Source of the DNA: Austropuccinia psidii
Taxonomy: Eukaryota; Basidiomycota; Pucciniomycetes; Pucciniales; Sphaerophragmiaceae
Direction: 5' to 3'
Length of the DNA stretch: 64,000 nucleotides
Assembly: GCA_023105745.1 (NCBI GenBank)
Contig: JALGQZ010000002.1
Coordinates: forward strand, 80,741,785 to 80,805,784
The first letter of the stretch is position 1, and every line of letters starts with the position of its first letter. This document shows, piece after piece, positions 34,141-43,190 of the stretch. The notes below the pieces were generated by a model. The model ran no database searches and was not told where the DNA came from. It worked only from the letters and a program-made list of their open reading frames with translations. Both the position numbers and the translations under genes were made by a program.

Positions 34141-35851
34141 TGTCACAGGGGCTCTTGGAAGAAGAGGGCCTGGCACTCAGGAATCAAGAACTCACTCGGA
34201 GGGCTCCAAAAGCTAAAGAATAATAAGAATGAATTTCTCTAAGAAAGAATATGGGAGAAACAAGTATGCCAAAAGATGAGATAAGAAAAAGATGAAGCCA
34301 ATGGCCAAAGATAATAAAGAAGCCAAAAGCCAAGAAGACAACCAGGTGAATCCTCAATTCACTGTTTCAACCTTCCAGAAAGGGAAATGGAATTAGTATA
34401 AGGATATGACCACCAATATCCACTGGACAGGCGTGGAAAATAAAAGAAAAGGGTGCTGAATGACTGACTTAAGATTATCAGTATTAACTTTAATAAGGTA
34501 AAAGAAAATAAGGATAAAAATAAATCCAATATATTAATTAACTGGGGAAAAAGTCCCCAGGTGCTGAAAGGTGGCCAGTATATGTGAGAAGCTGAAAGAT
34601 TGATCCTGGAGTTGGATCACCGGCTGTATTGTCCGAATCGGGCCAATACAGTTCTGGCCATCTTGAATTTGAAACTGTGTGATTGAATTCCCACAGTAGA
34701 ATATGAATTGGCCCAATTGGGCCAAGTACGTACAGGTTGATTGATTACCGCCTGTATGAACCAATTGAGTTGTCCAAGAAGTATTGAAGTACTTGATGCC
34801 TTGACAACTGATTGAAAAGATGTAATACCTTTTGAGAATTGCCCTTAGAGTAACCCTGAATGAAATTGCCAACCCAACTCCTGCTGAGCCAGGTGATTGA
34901 AGTCCTTGAATGGTCTTCTGATTGCCGCCATGGATTACCAAACTGATGAGTCCAAAGGTTCTCCTTCGAAATGGGCGTTGGATCTTGGTACCTTGAGTTA
35001 AGAAGGTTGATTTGGGTACTGAAAACGTCACCATTGAATTGCTGAGCAAAAATGGTGCATAATGGTATATAACACCATATATGCACCACTCCTGCAACCT
35101 TGAGTAGGAGGTGCATGGAGGAATGAAGCAATCCTCCCTTAAGTTGAGGGGAATGCTTGTTGAGATGATTTGGTGGCCTCTGGTGGTTGCCAGAGGCCAT
35201 GACGGTGAAGTTGGTCCATGGTGGTCCAGGGCCAAAAATGGGTCCTACGGGATTTATGGCCAAAAATGGATCCAAGGTGTTTTTGGTCCAATTTGGGTCC
35301 AAGGGATTGGTGGCCAAAAATGGCTCAGGTGGGCCCAATTGTGGTTTGGAACCCACCTGGCCTTGGGGGCTAGGTGGCTGCCCCCTTTGGCCTCATTGGA
35401 TTAGGCCAAACGGGGCCTAATCCGCCTATGGACCACGGACCGCGGCTTACGGTCCGTGGCGTACGGACCGTAGAAGCCGTGGGGGGCCTAAATGGCCCAA
35501 AAAGGCCATTTAGGCCAAAACCCCCATAATGAAAGGGGTGGCCAGGAAACCAATGAAGGTGGCCATGGGGCCTGGAAGCTCCTAGAAGGCAAAGGGACCC
35601 CCCAGGCCCAAAAACAGTGATGGAGGCCTGGGGGTTGGTGAGGTGGAAATTGGCCAAGAGGATCAATGACGCAGGATATGGCCTGAGGCCATACGTGGCC
35701 AATGGAATGGGTTATGGCGTAAGAGCCATGGAACACCCAAAAGGGGTCAATTGGCCATAAATGATGTGACATGGCCAATTGGCCCCAACTTGGCTCCAGG
35801 TTGGATTGCCGCCGCCATCAAGGAGGAGGGTCAAAATACGTGGTTGTGACA
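34141..35851 (-). repeat. 3' LTR of element B (1711 bp)
   Basis: Preceded on the minus strand by a polypurine tract (plus TACCCCCCTACC, 35853-35864). U3 holds a CGG/CCG cluster (35428-35480) flanked by two hairpins: GGATTAGGCC/GGCCTAATCC near 35397-35422, and a 13-bp perfect stem GGCCTAAATGGCC/GGCCATTTAGGCC at 35488-35519. The core promoter and AGTTAATTAATATA lie near 34530-34600. Confidence 0.9.
35428..35480. promoter_or_regulatory. CGG/CCG triplet cluster in U3 of element B 3' LTR
   Basis: Contains GGACCACGGACCGCGG, TTACGGTCCGTGG and CGTACGGACCGTAG: closely packed CGG and CCG triplets in direct and inverted order, in an otherwise CpG-poor region. Gal4-type zinc-cluster proteins typically bind paired CGG triplets. 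Binding is inferred. Confidence 0.45.
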
Positions 35852-36240
35852 GTACCCCCCTACCTTGAATGGTGAGCTCCTGAGCACCAAGGTAAGGTAG
35901 AGGCCTGTTGAGGCTAATGAGACGGATTTGACATAAGGATTCCAGAGGTATTGAATCTTGAAAAGAAGAATTGAACTGATAAGCTTGTTGGCATATGAAT
36001 TGAGGTTGACTTGATCTTCTCTTGACATTTGGCTTTGACAAAGTTGAAGACATGATTTGACATAAAGATTTTGGCGTTAAAGAGTTATAAGAAAAGAAAT
36101 TTTAAAAGAATATAAAGAGTAAAAGAGAAAAGGAAACAGATATAAAGAGAGAAACAGAAAAAATAAAGAAAATGAAATTTGAGGAGGAATCCAATCTTCA
36201 TCACGGATTACGACAATTGATTTTGAAAGTGACCAAGGAC

Positions 36241-36615
36241 CTGGATAAAAGAATTTGATGCCAGGTGCTCACAGAGTGGCCAAGGTGATGTTTTGACAGA
36301 TTGTAGACCCCTCAGGGAAGTGCACACCAGGAGAGGAACTTACTTTTAGTAGTTGCCACTCCCGCCAGTGCCATAAAGAAGAAAGATCTTGGTAAATGAA
36401 TGTGTTGAAAGAATAAAGTCTTGGGAGGGAGAATAAAAAAGGAATGGTCCATTTGCCCAAGTGTAAATGGCCATAAATTTGGAATTCGGATGTTGAAAGC
36501 CGGGCCAAGAAGTCTGTGTCCAAATTGAAAAAGTGCTCACAGAGTGGCCAAGGTGATGCTTACAACAAAGAAGAGTAGAATACCCCTAAAGGTGCATACC
36601 AGGAGTGGAACTTAC
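36241..36615 (-). other. two intron-like modules downstream of pol, element B
   Basis: Module 1 spans 36615 to 36514 (102 nt, GTAAGT...GGACACAG). Module 2 spans 36343 to 36241 (103 nt, GTAAGT...TTATCCAG). Position, size and internal CATCACCTTGGCCACT block match the pairs in C, E and H. Confidence 0.6.
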
Positions 36616-36653
36616 TTTTGGTAATTCCTCTCCCCACCAAGCACCATAAAAAT

Positions 36654-39600
36654 TCAAGCCATTGAAGAATTGGGTCCTGGCTTGTCAGGATATAACGAAT
36701 GAAAATCTTTGACAAGTTCAGGACAATTCTTGAGGTTTTCAGCTGGTTCCCATGTGGATCCTTCGGAATCTTGACTGAAACCTTTCCATTCCACCAGATA
36801 CCATAATTTTCTTCTCTTGAGCTTTGAATCCAGTACTTGAGAGACTTCTCATTCCTCTTCTTCTTCAATAATGATTGGCGGAGGAGGCTCTTGATGCCGA
36901 TTTGGGATTGTTGATGTCTTGACTGGTTCCAAGAGTGAGATATGGAAGACTGGGGGGATGGATTTCCATTGAGATGGAAGCTTGAGGTGGTAAGCATGAG
37001 TACTGACTTTCTTCAAGATTGGAAAGGGACCCAACCATCTTTCAGACAATTTCTTGGTGGGTCTAGTTGATTTGATATTCATGGAAGAAAGCCATACCAT
37101 GTCACCAGGATTGAAAACAGGTGGACTTGCTCTACTTTTATCTGCATACCTCTTAAACCGGTTTATGGAAGCTTCAAGTTCTCTCTTGATATCTTGCTGT
37201 ACTGATTGGATTTTTGTTGATAACGTTCCAGCAGGAGTATCTTGAGTGATGTGAACTGAATCAAATTGAGGATCTCTTCCATAAACAGTGAAATACGGTG
37301 ATTGCTTGGTTGAAGAGTGGTCAGAGTTATTGTAGGCAAATTCAGCCAGAGGGAGCCAGGTGTTCCAATCATCTTGATGATAACCGACATACATCCAAAG
37401 ATACTGTTCTAGTATCTGATTTACCCTCTCTGTCTGTCCATCAGTTTCTGGATGGTAAGCAGTTGACAAGTCTCTTGGAATCTTGAGCTGCTGACAAAGA
37501 TTGGTCCAGAAGGAAGAAACAAAAAGGGGACCTCTATCACTGACAATGCTTGAAGGAAGGCCATGCTTTGAGAAGATATTCTTGATGAATAAATGGGCCA
37601 AATCCAAAGAAGTTATTGAAGACATTGTTGGAATAAAAACCGCCATTTTTGAGAATCTGTCCACTATGACAAGAATTGAGTCAAAAGAATTGGACAGGGG
37701 CAGTTGAGTGATGAAATCCATTGAGAGACAAATCCAAGGACCATTTGGAATTGGAAGAGGTTTGAGCAGTCCAAACTTCTTATGGTGGATATTCTTGTTT
37801 CTTGAACACTGTTGACAGGATGATACATAATCCTTAATGAATTGAGTCATGCCGGACCAGTGGAAATCCCGCTTGACAAGTTTGAGAGTCTTCTCTTGGC
37901 CAGGGTGTCCAGCTAGAGGAGAGTCATGACGCTTTTGAAGAATGCTGAGTTGGATTGTGGGGTCATTTGGGACCACCACCCGATCTTTGAAGAGGAGAAG
38001 TTGGGAAGAGGAGTCAAGAGAGTAATCCTGAATGGATTTACCCTTACCCAAATCTTGAAGGATACTTCTGTACTGAGGATCTTGCCATAATTTCTTCTGA
38101 ATTGAATCAATCAAATTTGAAAAAGAATCCACCTTGACTGCAAAAAACTTTGAGGGTTGAACTTCATCTTGCTTAATGAGTTGTTGAAAATTCATTGGAT
38201 TCTTGCTGATGAAATCCTCCCCCCTCTCCGGATAGACGTCGTCCCGACGTGATAAGGCATCTGGAAGAGTTGCTAGGCGGCCAGGGCGGTAAGTGATTGA
38301 AAAATGAAATTCAGATAAGAATTCAGCCCAGCAGGCTTGACGGCGAGTGAGTACTTTTGAGGACATGAAGTATTGAAGGGAACTGTGATCGGTGAGAACT
38401 TCAAAAGGAGAGGACAGAGAAAGAAGAAAAGCCCTCCAGCGCTTGAGAGCCCAGACTATACCAAGGAGTTCCTTGTCATGAATTTCATAGTTGAGTTCTG
38501 CTGGAATAAGCTTGCGGCTGTCAAATGCAATGGGATGTTTTCCTGAGTCAGAGACCTGACTCAGTACAGCACCCAAAGCATAATCGGATGCATCGGTCTC
38601 TACAATGGTGGGTAGAGAAGGATTGAAGTGGGAAAGGATTGGAGCGGTAGTGAAGGCCTCTTTGAGTTGATGAAACTGGCTAAGAGCTTCCTCATTGAGG
38701 GGGAAACAGGAATCTTTCTTGAGGAAACTGGTGAGTGAACTGATTTTCTTTTAATAATTCTTGATGAAACGGCGGTAGAAGTTGGCAAAGCCAAGGAAGG
38801 ATTGAAGAGCCTTGAGGTTTCTTGGAGGAGGCCAATTAAGGATCTGCTGGACTTTTGCTTGGTCCATCTTGAGGCCTTCAGAAGAAACAACATAACCAAG
38901 ATATTCTACACTAGAAACATGAAAAAGGCATTTAGAAGCCTTGGCAAAAAGGTTATTGGCTCTGAGTCTGGAAAGAACAGTGGACACATGGGTGACATGT
39001 TCTTCCTCAGATTTGGAAAAGACCATAATGTCATCCAAATAAACCACCACAAAAACATCAAGAAGATCTTGGAATATATCATTGACAAGATTCTGAAAAG
39101 AGGCAGGAGCATTGGTGAGCCCAAATGGCATAACCAAGTACTCAAAACTGCCATATTTAGTTCTGAAGCATGTCAAATGTTCATCACCCTCCTTGATTCT
39201 GAGCAGGTTATATGCACCACGCAAATCAATCTTGGAGAAGATAGAAGAAACATTAAAGACATTAAGAAGCTGGTTCATAGGAGGAACAGGATATTTGTTC
39301 TTCCTAGTGACAGCATTGAGTTTGTGGTAATCAACACACAAACGGAGGCCACCATCTTTCTTTTTAACAAAGAGGACAGGTGCTCCTGTTGAGGAGGAGC
39401 TTGGCCGGATGAAACCTTTCTCTACATTCTCTGAAATGTAGGCCCTGAGTGTATCCGACTCTTGTTTGGATAAAGAGTAGATCACCCCAACTGGAGGTAG
39501 AGACCCCTCCAGTTCGATATGATGATCACAGGCACGGTGAGGAGGAAGTTTCTCTGCCTTCACCTTGGAGAATACGTCCAAGTATTGGTGATAAACAGAG

Positions 39601-40344
39601 GGAACAACCTTCATCACGGTTTCTACTTCTTCTGGCTCTTCCTCTTCATCTCACAACTCCTCCAGGCAGTCATGATAAGATGAAGGAGGAAGGTCCATAT
39701 TCCCAAAGAAGAGATGAAGTGAAGATACAGAATTATCTTCCCCAACATCTTGAATCTCTTTGAAGACTTCATCTCCAGATGATGGTAATGACAGATGGGA
39801 ATTAAGGGAAGGAATATGGACAGAAGATGGAACTGATGGTGTTTTAGAATCACCAACCAGAGCTGCACATGATTTGGCAGAAGAAGAGTCATTACGGAAG
39901 GAATTGGAAGGATCAGAATAGTCCTTTTGATCAGTATTAAAGGTGATCAGCCCTTGCCTCCAATCAATAGAAGGATTAAAATGATTGAGAAAGTCAAAGC
40001 CCAATATGAGGTCTTCTCCCTTGGGAGTATCAATGACTAAAAAATCCCATTCAAAGGTTGGGAAGGAAGGGAGCTTAAACATATATTTAGTATGGTGAGT
40101 CACAAATAAGGAAGGGGACTCAGAGGAGTCCAAAATGATAAGGGGAATCTTCTCTGGAAGTTCTGACGTAGTCAATGAGTACTTGTGAACAAACTGCTTT
40201 GCAATGAATGAGTGTGTAGCACCAGAATCAATGAGAATACTGTAAAAAACATCAGAAAGAGAAGAGAAAACAAAGAATTTGAGAGAGTTCTTGACACCAG
40301 TATTCAGAATGCACAATTGTGCTCTGGAAGGAAAACTGTGAAGA
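36654..40344 (-). pseudogene. pol: Element B pol pseudogene
   Basis: One frame, no frameshift, three stops: TGA at 39651-39653 (a Trp codon in C and in H), TAA at 38751-38753, and TGA at 36849-36851 (the first Trp of the chromodomain). Domains are protease (LIDSGATHSFIAK), RT ([23 protein letters not shown]), RNase H, integrase ([25 protein letters not shown]) and chromodomain ending at 36654. Arg-to-Cys (VLTRRQACWAEF) and Arg-to-His (CVDYHKLN) changes fall at CG dinucleotides. The 5' tip of pol lies beyond element C at 50716-50758. Confidence 0.88.
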
Positions 40345-41113
40345 TGTAACAACCATCCATCAGGGGTAAGGGTATTCATTCATACACCCACTCAGACACC
40401 TCAAATCAGCAAATCCAGTATCTGCATCAGCAGTCAGTTTCAGCAATCTTCATTCTGAAACATGCATACAGTTTGGTACATCAATACAACCTGTCAATAC
40501 TTGTACAGGATGGATTCACCCTAATACAGTTTCAATACACCAGTATGAAACTGTATGATCACTCCAATACACCACACCTCTTGTACAGGTCCTGTACAGC
40601 TGTACAAGACCTGTATTGGCCAGACTCAATTCAACAATCAATTATTCTCATGAAAATTCTTCTCTGGATCAGGGCTGGTGATTCTCACATATACCAGCCC
40701 CTCTTTCTCCCCCCCTGGGGACTTTTCCCCAGTTAATTAAATTAGTTGATTTATTATTATCTGAATATTCTTATCCTTATATTTTTGGGTATTATATTTA
40801 TTTAATCTTAAGTTAGTCTTTGCCTTTTTTCTTTTCTTCGCCTGTACAGTATGAGTTGGGTGGCCATATCCTTATTAACCCTTCTCTTTCCATTCTGACA
40901 GGTTGAAACAGTGGACTTGGACTTGTTGGTGGTTGGCTCTTCTATTCCTTATTCTTATTTCTTTTGCTGCTGCTTTTCTCATATTTATTCTTTTAGTAAT
41001 TCATCTTGACACTTTCAAGTGTATCTCATCTTATCCTATCCTTGAGCCCTCCATAAGTGAGTCCCAGTTTACTGAGTGCCAGGCCCTCTTCACTTCGAAG
41101 AGCCCCTGTGACA
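40345..41113 (+). repeat. 5' LTR of element C (769 bp)
   Basis: Starts TGTAACAACC and ends CCCCTGTGACA, so the terminal inverted repeat has one mismatch relative to its relatives. U3 is rich in CAATAC and TGTACAG motifs. It has a terminal CTCTTC/GAAGAG hairpin just before the end. Confidence 0.94.
40687..40740 (+). promoter_or_regulatory. core promoter and likely RNA start of element C
   Basis: ACATATACC at 40687-40695, the CTGGGG/CCCCAG hairpin, then AGTTAATTAA at 40731-40740. A start at 40731 gives U3 of 386 bp and R+U5 of 383 bp. The same layout is seen in all related LTRs here. Confidence 0.6.
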
Positions 41114-41114
41114 T

Positions 41115-41128
41115 TAATTTAATTAACT
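41115..41128 (+). other. self-primer binding site of element C
   Basis: TAATTTAATTAACT, one base after the LTR, is the exact reverse complement of AGTTAATTAAATTA at 40731-40744. The variable last bases differ from those of E, B and H, and the LTR differs correspondingly. Confidence 0.78.
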
Positions 41129-41828
41129 AATATTTGATTCTTTCTTTTCATTCATTTATATTCATTTCCTCTCATTCATCAATGATGACCTTTTCATGAT
41201 TTTATGATTTTTATGATTTTTTATGAATTTCCATTCTCTTATCAATTTTCATCTCATTCTTTTCATTCTTATGAAAATTGATTCTTTTCCTTTCTTAATC
41301 ATTGCTGACCATTTCATCACTTCATTTTATTTCTTATCAAATCAAATTTTCTCTGTGTTTTTTATTCAGGTCTTATTCAGGAGTAATTGATTGGTTATTT
41401 GATTGGTTTATTCATTGGGATTCATTGGTTGATTGGTTATTGATTCAGGATTTCATTTGGATTATTGATTGACTTTTGAACTCTCAAGATATTGATTGAT
41501 CCTCAAGAATTGATTTTGATTATTGATTTGATTTAACTCATCAAGATATTGAATCGATTTTCGAAGATTTTGAACTGATTGATTGATTCCTCAAGACTTG
41601 ATTTCATATTGAAGACACTTATTGATTGATTATTGATTGAATATTGATTGATTATTGATTTCCTCAAGATTATTGATATTTGATTTGAATTGATTGTTGA
41701 TTGATTGAATTGATTTGATTGTTGATTTGAATTGATTCCTCAAGATTCATCAAGATTTTATTGTGATTGATTTGGCCAAATCTGATTATTCTTCTTAATA
41801 CCATCAAGTTACTTTGATTCTTTTCATA
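41129..41828 (+). repeat. low-complexity leader of element C
   Basis: About 700 bp of TTGATT/GATTGATT-type sequence with CTCAAGA motifs between primer site and gag. No ORF. Confidence 0.75.
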
Positions 41829-43190
41829 ATGCCAGTTCAGCATAGCCCCCCAGCCAAGAATACTAGATCCCAGAAAATTCCAGCTGTTCTCACTCCTACA
41901 GCAAGGGCTCCTCTTGACCGCACACCATCAGTTCATCAACTGAGTGCAAACTTGGACAGAGGACCACCAATGGAAGGAGCAGCACCCTCAAGAAGAGGTG
42001 GAATGAAATCTAGAAGATCAAGATCCTTTTCTGGACTTTTGGGTGGCTACCCTGGCATGTCTGAAGGTGCAAGAGCAAGATTAGGGGAAGTTGAAGATGA
42101 AGAGGGGGAAGAGTCTGTGGAAGAGGATGATTCTGGGGAAACTGAAGTGGCAGATGCCTTGGAAAATGCTCCAGAGGTGCCTCAGGGTTCTAATCTAGCC
42201 CTTTCTAGTCAACCTCCTGTCTCTCAAACTGATCCAAGTCTCCTCAAGATGATGGAGCAGATGACTCAATTCATGGGACAACTCACTCAAGCAGTTGCCC
42301 CCAGGGACAATTCCAAAGCCCCTGCTTTCAAGACTCCATCCATGAAGGCACCTGATTCTTTTGATGGTACTCAAGCTCATAAGTTGAGAGGATTTATCCA
42401 ATCCTGTCAACTAATTTTCCATAATGATCCAGCAAACTTCTTCTCTGACAGGAAGAAGGTTTTGTACTCAACTTCTTTTCTCACTGGTAGAGCTGGCAAA
42501 TGGATTGAACCTTACCTCTCAAATATTTCCAATGAAGACCCTTCCTACCTCCTCAATAATTGGCCATTGTTTGAATCTCAGTTATTCACTCTGTTTGGTG
42601 ACCCCAATGAAGTCAGGAAAGCTGAACAAGAGTTGGACAATTTGAGGATGAAGGAAAGTGGTCATGTTTCCTTGTACATAGCAGATTTCAGAAGCTTAAT
42701 GTCAAGAATTGGAGATTGGGGGGAAAGAGCTTATATCCATGTTTACAGAAGAGGATTGGCATCAAGATTATTGGATCAGTTGGCTTCTCACCCTGGAACT
42801 TTTGATACTCTTCAAGAACTTATGGATGTCACTCTAGAATTAGACACAAGATATCATGAGAGGCAAAAGGAAAAGGGTGGCAATCAAGAAAAGAAGCCTC
42901 CAGTCATTGGATCCAATCAGTCTAGGCCTCCTCAAAACTCATCTTCAAAGAGGCCTCACCAGAAGAAGAACAAGAAGGGCAAGCAATTCCAATCTTCAAA
43001 GGACAAGCCCCATGCTGCTCTCCTCAATAAGGACAATAAACTAATCGGTTCTGAAAAGGAGAGGAGGATTAAAGAGGGGTTGTGTACTTACTGTGGTGGA
43101 AAGCACCCAATTGAAAAATGCTTCAAGAGACCTCAGAACAAGCCTGGGTCATCATCAAGAGGCTTCCCTAGCAAGCAGGGAAAAGCCTGA
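41829..43190 (+). CDS. gag: Element C Gag (453 aa)
   Basis: Intact capsid/nucleocapsid protein starting at the conserved MPVQHSPPA (an upstream in-frame ATG at 41814 is not shared). Order: Ser/Pro-rich basic N-terminus; acidic segment [18 protein letters not shown] near residues 95-115; retrotransposon-gag core around 175-330 with [10 protein letters not shown]; Lys-rich stretch; and a CX2CX3HX4C knuckle [13 protein letters not shown] near the end. It ends KQGKA followed by TGA. The last codons overlap the pol frame through the slippery site. Nearly identical to Gag of E. Confidence 0.92.
   Translation: MPVQHSPPAKNTRSQKIPAVLTPTARAPLDRTPSVHQLSANLDRGPPMEGAAPSRRGGMKSRRSRSFSGLLGGYPGMSEGARARLGEVEDEEGEESVEEDDSGETEVADALENAPEVPQGSNLALSSQPPVSQTDPSLLKMMEQMTQFMGQLTQAVAPRDNSKAPAFKTPSMKAPDSFDGTQAHKLRGFIQSCQLIFHNDPANFFSDRKKVLYSTSFLTGRAGKWIEPYLSNISNEDPSYLLNNWPLFESQLFTLFGDPNEVRKAEQELDNLRMKESGHVSLYIADFRSLMSRIGDWGERAYIHVYRRGLASRLLDQLASHPGTFDTLQELMDVTLELDTRYHERQKEKGGNQEKKPPVIGSNQSRPPQNSSSKRPHQKKNKKGKQFQSSKDKPHAALLNKDNKLIGSEKERRIKEGLCTYCGGKHPIEKCFKRPQNKPGSSSRGFPSKQGKA
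43178..43184 (+). other. slippery heptamer GGGAAAA for -1 frameshifting, gag-pol junction of C
   Basis: Reads G GGA AAA in the gag frame, then GCC TGA. The -1 frame is open from 43172, so the usable overlap is only 19 bp and contains this heptamer. pol has no ATG at its start, so recoding is the simplest expression route. I have not identified a downstream pseudoknot. Confidence 0.72.

Noticed and set aside
34534..35235. Long ORFs in the LTRs (for example 233 aa here, 219 aa at 473-1132, 203 aa at 53448-54059)
   Set aside because: They lie across U3 and the promoter, overlap in several frames, and recur only because LTRs are repeated. A and B frames differ at many residues with no recognisable domain. 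Treated as stop-poor repeat sequence.
40850..40915. Intron in the 5' leader ending at CTGACAG
   Set aside because: Acceptor and branch-like block are conserved, but the possible donor (GTATGA in C, GTAGAG in E, GTGGAT in A and B) is absent in F and H. Kept only as a finding, not as an intron.
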